This document shows, one piece after another, positions 1 to 6,407 of a stretch of DNA of 11,255 nucleotides (position 1 is the stretch's first letter; each line of letters starts with the position of its first letter). The DNA lies in assembly GCA_012035435.1 (NCBI GenBank), contig JAAUPH010000052.1, positions 1 to 11,255 on the forward strand, written 5' to 3'. Both the position numbers and the translations under genes were made by a program. The notes under the pieces were generated by a model, which worked only from the letters and a program-made list of their open reading frames with translations, was not told where the DNA came from and did no database searches. The DNA comes from Sphingopyxis sp. GTDB taxonomy: Bacteria > Pseudomonadota > Alphaproteobacteria > Sphingomonadales > Sphingomonadaceae.

Positions 1-1
1 C

Positions 2-376
2 CGCCACCAGACCAGCCCGGACGGCTGGATTCACTGGCAGGACAATACCAAATTGGGCCTGAAGGACGGCAAGGTCGTCCCCATTGTCCAGGAATATGTC
101 CTCAACACCTATACCAGGTTCGACGGATATAATGTGAAAGCCGCCGACGATTATTGGGCCGCAACCAAGGACTATTGGGCTGTGGTTAGGGCGCAATGGG
201 AAAAAGTCGCAGCGACCAAAGGCGGCATCGGCATTCAGGAAGAAGCCGAGACCGGGACTGTGATTTCTGCGCGTCTGCTCGAAATCGCTGACGAGATTCA
301 AAGCGGCAAGCTGAAGCAGGACAAGGCCATCGCCGAAGCGGTGAAGCTGATCGACAGCAATACGAAACCTCTATGA
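2..376 (+). CDS. C-terminal part of a DUF6607-like protein (tentative)
   Basis: The reading frame is open from the first complete codon at base 2, so the 5' end lies outside the window; about 124 residues remain. An internal methionine (base 53) is unlikely to be the true start because the upstream residues (RHQTSPDGWIHWQDNTKL) look like conserved protein. The pattern of a WIHWQDN motif, a buried hydrophobic strand, an aromatic-rich YWAATKDYWAVVRAQW helix and a Lys/Glu-rich helical tail resembles what I remember of DUF6607 proteins, bacterial proteins of unknown function. That name rests on recall, not on a search. The tail (residues ~75-124) is predicted helical and hydrophilic. No gene follows on the same strand; the next 470 bases appear non-coding. 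Confidence 0.6.
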   Translation, partial: RHQTSPDGWIHWQDNTKLGLKDGKVVPIVQEYVLNTYTRFDGYNVKAADDYWAATKDYWAVVRAQWEKVAATKGGIGIQEEAETGTVISARLLEIADEIQSGKLKQDKAIAEAVKLIDSNTKPL

Positions 377-505
377 AACGCTTAGGTCGCCGACGCCACG
401 CACTCGGCGGGAACAGCCCTACTTTTCGCGGCGCTGTCGCACCGGTGGAGGCGGCTCTCTTTGATTGCCTTTGCGGATCGAGTTCTAGCTCGGGTTCCGA
501 TTAGC

Positions 506-519
506 GCCTGCGGGCAGGC
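506..519. repeat. Perfect 6-bp inverted repeat
   Basis: GCCTGC and GCAGGC are separated by GG. In RNA two pairs would open to give a tetraloop or larger. It is followed 23 bases later by a second hairpin, TCCCG-N6-CGGGA at 543-558. There is no U-tract on either strand, so neither looks like an intrinsic terminator. Confidence 0.5.
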
Positions 520-615
520 CCGCACTGCGCTCTATTTCGCGATCCCGTCTGCGCGGGACCGCTCCACCGAGCCGCCGATGGCGTCTCGGCCTGCCGGTGA
601 CGATCGCTGGCGCAT

Positions 616-635
616 GGCGGGCCTGACGGCCCGCC
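616..635. repeat. Perfect 8-bp GC hairpin with 4-nt loop
   Basis: GGCGGGCC-TGAC-GGCCCGCC is an uninterrupted 8-bp stem of G-C pairs with a TGAC (or GTCA) loop. It is the strongest short hairpin I found in the gene-free block. No run of T follows on either strand, which argues against a rho-independent terminator. It could be a structured RNA element, a protein-binding dyad or a palindromic repeat unit. Confidence 0.6.
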
Positions 636-846
636 GCAAATGAGCGGGATTCGCCGATGTCGCACTCTTTCCCGCTTCGCTCCTGAGGGTGCGGCGCTTT
701 TGAGCTGACCCGCTGGCACTCATGCGGCGCTTCTTGCCGTATGGGCGCTGGCGCACGGCGGCGCGCGCACACCATCCATCGGCGTCGCGCCTTGCAAGGG
801 TGTGCAGGTGAGGTGGCGCTTTTTGCCTATGCGATGTCTTGTGCGT

Positions 847-1446
847 TCATTCGCCCGTAGGTTTAAGGCCGAGGACCTCTTCGGCTGTCTGGACAGCGCT
901 TTGCTCTCCAATTTCGCAGCCCAGCCCATGCGCATAGCCTTTGAGGAAACTTCTGCGGGCGACACCGGCATAAATTGCAGCCTGCCATTTGGCGCGCTCA
1001 GCATTTGCGCCTGAGAGCTGCCGTACCACCCCCCTGAACGGGATGAAGCCACCAAGGAAATTGCCGCCCAGTTTAAGCCCCTTGTTGATCATCCCCTCCT
1101 TCTCAGGCGGAGCGTCGGCATCGGGGCCAAGAACATCTTCCAGACGCCTGATTTCGTCGTTCACAGCGCCGCACCCCTCGATGCCCGACAGGTCGTAGGG
1201 CGCCTCTTGGGCAGTCCCTAGGACAAGCGGGACGTCCTCGCTGCGCAGATTGAGATCGGACAGGGGCTGTGTGATTGCATCGACGGTGTCTCCGCCAACG
1301 CTGTCGTTTTTCTGTCCGCTTTGGGCGGCGGCAGGGCTGCAAATTGCAAGCGAGGCTGCACAAACGGAAAGCGCAAGGAGCATGCTCCTGCGCTTTCCGC
1401 CCCGATGCTCGGACGACCCGAAGGGCACCGGGAGCCGATCAGCCAT
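847..1446 (-). CDS. Secreted/periplasmic protein of unknown function, last gene of the LysR-linked operon
   Basis: I do not recognise the family. The 199-residue product has a long basic n-region (GGKRR near residue 17-20) followed by a hydrophobic segment, LLALSVCAASLAIC, and an AAAQ-type signal-peptidase site near residue 41, so export is likely. The mature part is acidic then helical, has a Gly-rich segment (LKLGGNFLGGFIPFRG) and two cysteines, in GIEGCGAV and GLGCEIG, that could form a disulfide. The start at 1446 overlaps the stop of the previous gene by 8 nt (ATGGCTGA), which supports translational coupling; an internal ATG 21 codons later, just before the hydrophobic segment, is an alternative start that would give a more typical signal peptide. 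It is the promoter-distal gene of a minus-strand operon that begins at 3048. Confidence 0.8.
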   Translation of the reverse strand: MADRLPVPFGSSEHRGGKRRSMLLALSVCAASLAICSPAAAQSGQKNDSVGGDTVDAITQPLSDLNLRSEDVPLVLGTAQEAPYDLSGIEGCGAVNDEIRRLEDVLGPDADAPPEKEGMINKGLKLGGNFLGGFIPFRGVVRQLSGANAERAKWQAAIYAGVARRSFLKGYAHGLGCEIGEQSAVQTAEEVLGLKPTGE

Positions 1447-1960
1447 TGTCGCTCTCAGACGACTTGTCGCTGGCTGACGCGGATGGTTTGGACACTGCGC
1501 TGCGCGCCTTCTCGATCAAGGTGCCACCGATCTCGGTTACGCGGTCTTTGATCTGCCCAAAATCAACCGCTGCAATCTCCTCTTTGACCCGCTCGGCAAC
1601 ATCTTCGCCCTTGGCGCGAACGCTGTTGAGGTCGACTGCTGCGACCATGTCACGGGCTTGTTCGGAAGTTGCCTTGATCCGGTCCATGGCACCATCTGCA
1701 GCGCCGCTGAGCGTTCCAAGCATGCTGCCCGCAATCGTTGTGGCGAGGGGCTGCTGGAAATCCTCGGTGATTACCTGAAGGATCGTTGTGACCTGCCTGG
1801 GATCAAGGCCGCTTGCGCTCGATGCCTGGATCAAGGCTTTTGCCAGATCGGAGTCTTTGCCTGATAGCTGCTCGAACAACTTGCTGCCAGCCACTTGGAC
1901 CTCGGCCACTGGCATGCCCGTCCGCTCGGCAAGATTGGCAAGATTAACGACATTATTCAT
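1439..1960 (-). CDS. Helical hydrophilic protein of unknown function, operon gene 4
   Basis: The start is set at 1960 because a GGAG sits 7 nt upstream and the N-terminus MNNVVNLANLAERTGMPVA looks like a natural protein start; the open frame extends 27 codons further upstream, but that part is a shadow of the previous gene. The 173-residue product has no signal peptide or clear membrane segment. Residues ~1-90 look like a compact helical domain, residues ~90-155 form amphipathic helices with alternating hydrophobic and charged residues (AERVKEEIAAVDFGQIKDRV), and the last ~20 residues are Ser/Asp-rich and probably disordered. Its start overlaps the upstream stop by 8 nt (ATGAATAA) and its stop overlaps the next start by 8 nt, so it is locked into the operon by coupling at both ends. 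I cannot assign a family. Confidence 0.8.
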   Translation of the reverse strand: MNNVVNLANLAERTGMPVAEVQVAGSKLFEQLSGKDSDLAKALIQASSASGLDPRQVTTILQVITEDFQQPLATTIAGSMLGTLSGAADGAMDRIKATSEQARDMVAAVDLNSVRAKGEDVAERVKEEIAAVDFGQIKDRVTEIGGTLIEKARSAVSKPSASASDKSSESDNG

Positions 1961-2252
1961 GGAGATTCTCCGATGTCTGCGGGGCAATTGTTTGGCCGGT
2001 TTGATCGGGCATATTGCCGTCTTGGCCAAGGTTGGGACCAAGACCGGCCTGTTCGCGCATGAGGCGCAGTTCCCGCTTGAGCTCCGCCTTGTCTGTCAGC
2101 CGGGCAAACCCGCTGCTGAGCAGACCAAAAAAGGCCATGCTGCCGTGCACTAACAGAGGGATAAGCTCGGGCTTGGTCGTGAGCATCACGGCAACCGCTG
2201 CGAGCGCTGCGATCAGCACGAACTCCGCCGCAAAGATCGTAACCACACGCAC
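1953..2252 (-). CDS. Small two-helix membrane protein, or the second half of a frameshifted four-helix protein
   Basis: The credible protein begins around a GTG codon (2252 or 2246) and gives ~99 residues; the ORF reaches up to 2357, but its first ~35 residues are a shadow of the upstream gene. Two hydrophobic helices are visible: TIFAAEFVLIAALAAVAVML and, after TTKPELIP, LLVHGSMAFFGLLSSGF. A basic/acidic helix (KAELKRELRLMREQ) and a polar tail follow, so N- and C-termini are probably cytosolic. Neither GTG has a convincing ribosome site. Adding one G in the AGGTG at ~2250-2254 would fuse this frame to the gene above as ...GLIRVRVVTIFAAEF..., a smooth continuation. I favour one frameshifted gene, but two overlapping cistrons cannot be excluded. 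The stop overlaps the next start by 8 nt. Confidence 0.6.
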   Translation of the reverse strand: MRVVTIFAAEFVLIAALAAVAVMLTTKPELIPLLVHGSMAFFGLLSSGFARLTDKAELKRELRLMREQAGLGPNLGQDGNMPDQTGQTIAPQTSENLHE

Positions 2253-2497
2253 CTGATGAGCCCGCCAAGTGTCAGCAGCGCGCCAAAAACGGTCCACAGC
2301 ACCCCCAGAATGGAAGCCCCAGCTCCCTGCTCGAGGCCGGTGAATGGGGCGACCCAAAAAGGCGAAACCAGTTGCACGACGCCAAGGATCAGTATCGGAA
2401 TGCCGGTGGCAGCAGCGATATGGTCGACCGCGCCGCCGGTTCGGGCTGGCCGTGCGTTCTTGTCAACGAGCGGCTGAATGGAGGTCTTCTTGAGCAT
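2213..2497 (-). CDS. Small membrane protein of unknown function, operon gene 2 (possibly N-terminal half of a frameshifted gene)
   Basis: The ATG at 2497 has GGAGAA 6 nt upstream and lies 26 nt after the stop of the coiled-coil gene, so it is the second cistron. The product has a basic N-terminus (MLKKTSIQPLVDKNARPART), then two membrane helices: ATGIPILILGVVQLVSPFWVAP and ASILGVLWTVFGALLTLGGLI. The last ~12 residues (CVWLRSLRRSSC) are basic and would be cytosolic if genuine. They may instead be an out-of-frame tail: a single missing G near 2252 would send translation into the frame of the downstream ORF, giving one ~180-residue protein with four helices. I do not recognise the family. Confidence 0.65.
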   Translation of the reverse strand: MLKKTSIQPLVDKNARPARTGGAVDHIAAATGIPILILGVVQLVSPFWVAPFTGLEQGAGASILGVLWTVFGALLTLGGLIRCVWLRSLRRSSC

Positions 2498-2523
2498 GGG
2501 CGTTCTCCGAATGGCACGTTGTT

Positions 2524-3048
2524 TCAGCTGCTGGCCTCGCTGAGACGCTCAGCCTCGGCCATCATTGCTTGCCCGCGCTCGATTTTGGCCTGTGCCTTGT
2601 CGACGGCTGCCTGAGCTTTTCTCTGGGCCTTGGCGGCCTTATCGAGCGCCTTGATGGATGATTGCGCCCGGTCGTTGAAATTCTCCCACGCCTTGGCAAA
2701 TTTGGCGATGTCCTGCCCGTAGCTGCGTGCGCGGTCGGGGTCGGTAATCGACATTGCCTGTGAAACAAGCGCCTGAAATTCTGCCCTTGCATTCGCGGCC
2801 TGAGCTTGCGCAGCATCGCGGGCGTTCTGGGCATTGACCACGGCGGCGCTGTGTTTCACCAGAGCGTTCTGTGCGGTTTTAAGTTCTGCTAGCCCTGAAG
2901 CCTCAAGCTTGCTGCCCTTGTTCCAGTCACTCTGGTATTTGCCGGTGACGACGATGGTTTGCTCCGCAGCCGTGTCCTGTGCGAAGGCTGCCGCCGGTAT
3001 AGCCGTGGTAGCAAGAGCGAGGCTCAGCGCGGCAAAGATCGATTTCAT
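2524..3048 (-). CDS. Exported coiled-coil protein, first gene of the LysR-linked operon
   Basis: The start is well supported: AGGAG lies 7 nt before the ATG and the N-terminus is a classic Sec signal peptide (MKSIFAALSLALATTAIPAAAFAQ, given here in two overlapping parts: MKSIFAALSLALATTAI and TAIPAAAFAQ) with cleavage after AFA. The mature protein begins with a short strand, EQTIVVTGKY, reminiscent of TonB-box regions, then a WNKGSKLEASGL segment. Residues ~50-170 are almost entirely helical and Ala/Gln/Lys-rich (KAAKAQRKAQAAVDKAQAKI), a strong coiled-coil. It probably works in the periplasm as a structural or scaffold protein. The family is unknown to me. It is the promoter-proximal gene of the minus-strand operon, 101 bp from the divergent LysR regulator. 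Confidence 0.82.
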   Translation of the reverse strand: MKSIFAALSLALATTAIPAAAFAQDTAAEQTIVVTGKYQSDWNKGSKLEASGLAELKTAQNALVKHSAAVVNAQNARDAAQAQAANARAEFQALVSQAMSITDPDRARSYGQDIAKFAKAWENFNDRAQSSIKALDKAAKAQRKAQAAVDKAQAKIERGQAMMAEAERLSEASS

Positions 3049-3149
3049 GTGGGTTCTCCTGACGAAACGTGTTGAGCGGTTTCTAACTCAGGACAGTGAT
3101 CCACCATAACGGGATTGTCAGAACTTAGAATTCAGTTTATCCGAATTGA
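3049..3149. promoter_or_regulatory. Divergent promoter region between the envelope operon and the LysR gene
   Basis: These 101 bases hold the promoters of two divergent units. The stretch is more AT-rich than the flanking genes. I cannot assign confident -35/-10 boxes. The clearest signal is the dyad at 3129-3147. By the usual logic of LysR-type regulators, the regulator would bind here to repress itself and control the divergent operon. Confidence 0.6.
3129..3147. promoter_or_regulatory. Putative LysR-type operator (T-N11-A dyad)
   Basis: AATTC and GAATT flank nine bases (agtttatcc), a perfect 5-bp dyad that fits the T-N11-A consensus of LysR-family binding sites. It ends two bases before the ATG of the regulator and covers the place where a ribosome site would be, so binding would plausibly block regulator expression. 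The dyad is visible; its function is inferred. Confidence 0.55.
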
Positions 3150-3986
3150 ATGGACATCACCATTCTTCGAACATTCATCGCCGCCGCAGAAACAGGAAGC
3201 TTTGTTGGCGCGGCAAGGCGCGTGAATGCCAGCCCGTCGAGCGTCACCGAACGGATCAAGCAACTTGAGCATCTGGTTAGCGTGCGGCTGTTTGATCGTG
3301 ACAAGCGGGGATGCCGGCTAACAGCTGCGGGCAAGAAGTTTCTCACACCTGCCACTCAAGCCGTGCGCGCGATCGATATTGCACGGCATGAGGTGGCCTT
3401 GCCAGACAGGTTTACACGGTCGATTTCGTTGGGTGCGCAATACGTATTGTGGGACCAACGGCTGCTGGCGTGGCTTGCGCAGGCCCGGATTGACCATCCT
3501 GATACGGCCTGGCGGGTGTCTAGCGGTGCATCGGCGCGGCTCAATCGCGATCTTGCCGAGGGCTTTATTGATATCGCCGCCATGTATGATCCGGTATTCA
3601 AGCGCGACCTTGGATCGGAGATCCTGTTCGATGATGAACTGGTGCTCGTTACCGCAGGCGATCCGGCTGATTGGCGCGATAGCTTTGTCCGGATCGAATG
3701 GGGCCGGGAAATGGGGGCGGAAATCGCAAGCAGGCTCGACATCACGCCCCAGTCAGGCCTTATTCTTGACCTTGGCGCACGGTCGGCGGACTGGCTGAAG
3801 GCTCACGCGATGGCCGGTTACATGCCGCGGCGCTCAGTCGCAAAATCGCTTGCCGATGGCTTCCTGACCATTGTGCAGGACACGCCGACCTTTCCATTTC
3901 CTGCCTATGTTTGCTGGAACCGAGAGCTAGACCCTGCGCTGGTTGCCCAGATTGTAATGTCATTGAAGGTTGCCAAGCTGGACTGA
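3150..3986 (+). CDS. LysR-family transcriptional regulator
   Basis: The 278-residue product has the N-terminal winged helix-turn-helix of the family: MDITILRTFIAAAETGSFVG, then AARRVNASPSSVTERIKQLE (recognition region), then VRLFDRDKRGCRLTAAGKKF. Residues ~90-278 form the periplasmic-binding-protein-like effector domain (IDIAAMYDP near 145; LVLVTAGDPADW near 170). It is slightly shorter than the usual ~300 residues. No ribosome site precedes the ATG; the message may be leaderless or start very close to the codon. Position and orientation point to control of the divergent operon ending at 847. The effector is unknown. It converges with the truncated receptor gene whose stop is 126 bp beyond its own. 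Confidence 0.9.
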   Translation: MDITILRTFIAAAETGSFVGAARRVNASPSSVTERIKQLEHLVSVRLFDRDKRGCRLTAAGKKFLTPATQAVRAIDIARHEVALPDRFTRSISLGAQYVLWDQRLLAWLAQARIDHPDTAWRVSSGASARLNRDLAEGFIDIAAMYDPVFKRDLGSEILFDDELVLVTAGDPADWRDSFVRIEWGREMGAEIASRLDITPQSGLILDLGARSADWLKAHAMAGYMPRRSVAKSLADGFLTIVQDTPTFPFPAYVCWNRELDPALVAQIVMSLKVAKLD

Positions 3987-4112
3987 CCGTCGGGTAACTA
4001 CGTCACTTAATAGCCCTCACAACCGACTTTTGGCTTGGGCCTCAGCGACAAATTATTGCAAAATCCGTCAAACGGCCTTTCCAAACGTGATGAGTGGCAG
4101 GCGGTCTGTGCG

Positions 4113-5474
4113 TCATTTTTTCCAACGCGCCTTAGCGTATATCTGTGCCCGGATTATGTCGTGACCCCAGTTGGTGACGTTGAACCGGCTTTGATCGATC
4201 TCATAGAAATTGGCGGTTCCGCCCAGCGCGATTTCGAACGCATCGCCTTTATGCTCGAATTGCAGATCGGCGGTATACCAGCCGGTCGGGCCTTGCTTCG
4301 CCAGCGTGCCAGCGCCGCTATTGATCCCGGTGACATAACCGTTCGACGTCAGCCCTTCGGATGATGCAATTTGGTATGTCGAGACGTTCAACCGCGCATC
4401 GAACGGCCCGACAGGATGTTCAAGCTTCAACCCGGCCAGATATTCGTTCCGTGCGGTGCGCGAAAGATTGGCTCCGGCGGCGTTCCACGTTCGGCCCAAT
4501 GTCGTGACGCGGCCCTCGAACACCGGCGCGCCGTTCGCATCGCGCAAATAGGTTTCGGGCGCATATTGGCGGTCGAGATTATACCAATAGATGAACAGCG
4601 CCTGCGCTTTCAGCCGTCCATCGTCATAGCCGAGTTTCAGTTTGGTCTGCGATTGTGTAGTGGCGGCGGGCGATTGCGCGGCAAAGATCGGGGCGGGGTC
4701 GCCAGTGCCCGCAACGCGCGTTAGGACATCGGGATCGATCACCGCGCCGGTGACCGAGGTTCCCGGTGCTGTGCCTGTTGCAGGCGTCAGGAAATACCAG
4801 CTTTGCGGATGACCATCGTTACGAAAATAGCGCGTGGTCAGCCGCACCGAGAGCGGCCCGTCCTTCTGCTTCCAGCCAATGCCCGCTTCTGCCGAATAAC
4901 CTGTGTAGCTCGTATCGGTGCCATATTGCTTATAGGGCTGGATGAAGCCCTGCGTTGTCACAAACGCTTCTGTTCCCTTGGGTTCGCGGGTTGAAATGTT
5001 GATGATTCCGCCCATCGAATTGCCGGTATAGCGCGACGAATAGGGGCCATAGACGATGTCGAACTGTGCGACTTCTCCCGGCCCGACCGCGCCCCATTTG
5101 GGCGCGAAGCCGAACGAGTTGCCGAGGAAGTTCGACACGACAAAGCCATCGACCATCACCAATGCGCGGGCGCTTTGCGTGCTATGAGTGCCGCGAAATC
5201 CGGGAACGCCGTTGCTGTCGCCGCTATAGCGTTTGCGCACGAAAAAGTTCGGCGCATATTTCATCAGGTCTTCGACATTGAAGGCGTTCACGGCGGCAAA
5301 TTGTTCTTCGCCCAGACTGACCGCGAGGCCGCGCGGTTCGATTTCGATGGGCGCGTCGCGTTGCCCTACGACGAGGATGGTGTCAGATTCGGCGGTAGCA
5401 TCGGTATCGTCAGCCCATGCCGGTGGAGAAAGCGCAACAAGAGCCGCGCCGGTAAGCAATGAAAATTTGGTCAC
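4113..5474 (-). pseudogene. TonB-dependent outer-membrane receptor, C-terminally truncated
   Basis: The GTG start at 5474 is chosen because AAGGA lies 7 nt upstream and a signal peptide follows (MTKFSLLTGAALVALSPPAW, cleaved near AWA-DD). Next come a TonB-box-like DTILVVGQR, a plug domain (VEDLMKYAPNFFVRKR, VPGFRGTHS, ALVMVDGFVVS, VYGPYSSRYTGNSMGGIINI) and the first barrel strands. The frame ends after 453 residues; receptors of this class usually run to 700-800 and end in an aromatic residue. Homology-like sequence fades after FNVTNW (~4160), and the tail IRAQIYAKARWKK is atypical, so a deletion or insertion breakpoint probably lies near 4160. About a third to a half of the barrel is missing, hence likely non-functional. 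With the upstream DUF2946-like gene it resembles copper/metal receptor loci (family knowledge plus inference). Confidence 0.8.
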
Positions 5475-5606
5475 AATTGAGTCCTTGGGAGATAGATTCG
5501 CGGCAGGCAGCGCCCGATGGGCAATGCCGCGCGATGAATTTGGGAGCGTTGGAAAAGAGCGCGCTTGCTGCCAGTCAAAACGACCGTATCAGCGCACCTC
5601 GAAAAT

Positions 5607-6017
5607 TCAGCCGTGCAAGGGCGGCGCGCGCATCGGCGGATGCCAGCGAAGCCCGCGCTGGGCAACGAACTGCGGCACGAACGCCGCGCCAGACATCAGG
5701 ATAAACAGCAGAGCGACCGCAAGCAGAGCCGCGTCGGCTCCACCCATTGCCGCCATCGACAGTGCCGAGAACGCGCACACGCCGTCCGTCTTGCCTTTGT
5801 GCGAAGGTTCGGCGGGCGCTGCCCGGTCCATCGGAACCGTGATCGTCGTCGTTTGTGCCAAACCCATGCCATCGGTGCACAGGCCAACCGTAAACGTCTT
5901 CGACCCTGCCGAGACCATATAACCCGATGGCACCAGCGCCTTCATGCAAAGCGCCATCGCCACCATCAAAAGGGCGAGGATGGGCCGAGCGTGAATCAGG
6001 TTCCGGAGCAAACGCAT
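5607..6017 (-). CDS. DUF2946-like membrane protein
   Basis: The ATG at 6017 gives MRLLRNLIHARPILALLMV; a GTG two codons upstream is possible, and neither has a clear ribosome site. The ~136-residue product has an N-terminal hydrophobic helix (ILALLMVAMALCMKALVPSG), a polar middle with Cys residues (GLCTDGMG, GVCAFSAL) and a second helix (ADAALLAVALLFILMSGAAF). This layout matches DUF2946 proteins, small membrane proteins of unknown function often next to metal-related TonB-dependent receptors. Here it precedes the truncated receptor by 132 bp on the same strand, in keeping with that context. The family name is from recalled patterns. Confidence 0.65.
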   Translation of the reverse strand: MRLLRNLIHARPILALLMVAMALCMKALVPSGYMVSAGSKTFTVGLCTDGMGLAQTTTITVPMDRAAPAEPSHKGKTDGVCAFSALSMAAMGGADAALLAVALLFILMSGAAFVPQFVAQRGLRWHPPMRAPPLHG

Positions 6018-6291
6018 GTTCACGCGTTAATCGAAAGGGAGATCAATGTCATTTGATAACGACGGAAAGTCTTAGGGTTGCGACGGCGACGGTCAGCGTG
6101 ATGTTGATGCGCATCTCGTCTTGCAAGCAGGGAAAATTATAGCCCCAACGGACGCGTAACAGACGACCAAAATTCAGCCAGTTTCGGCAAGAGAAACACA
6201 TCTGAGCGAAAAAAATTCTACACAGTTCCTGCACAGGTCGAAAATGCTCAATTTTCTTCAATGAAAACAACGACTTATTAGTAGACGATAT

Positions 6292-6370
<79 letters not shown>

Positions 6371-6407
6371 ACCGAGGTGGGGCCTTTAGCATGATCGGCG
6401 TCGTTGT

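Larger units (their letters stand above)
377..846. other. GC-rich block without a credible gene, hairpin-bearing
   Basis: About 470 bases separate the partial gene on the left from the end of the minus-strand operon. Several short ORFs exist on both strands, but their translations are Arg/Ala/Pro-rich, overlap one another in different frames, lack ribosome sites and look like chance products of high GC. The block contains at least three short perfect inverted repeats (506-519, 543-558, 616-635). It could be the 3' untranslated region of the operon, a structured RNA, or the remnant of a mobile or plasmid-type element; nothing in the sequence decides between these. Confidence 0.5.

Noticed and set aside
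485..775. Minus-strand ORFs in the GC-rich block
   Set aside because: Arg/Pro/Ala-rich composition, several overlapping frames, no ribosome site and no family resemblance; typical of chance ORFs in high-GC DNA.
5233..5922. Long plus-strand ORF opposite the receptor and DUF2946 gene
   Set aside because: It lies antisense to two genes with clear signal peptides and domain motifs; its own translation is low-complexity Arg/Ser/Ala.
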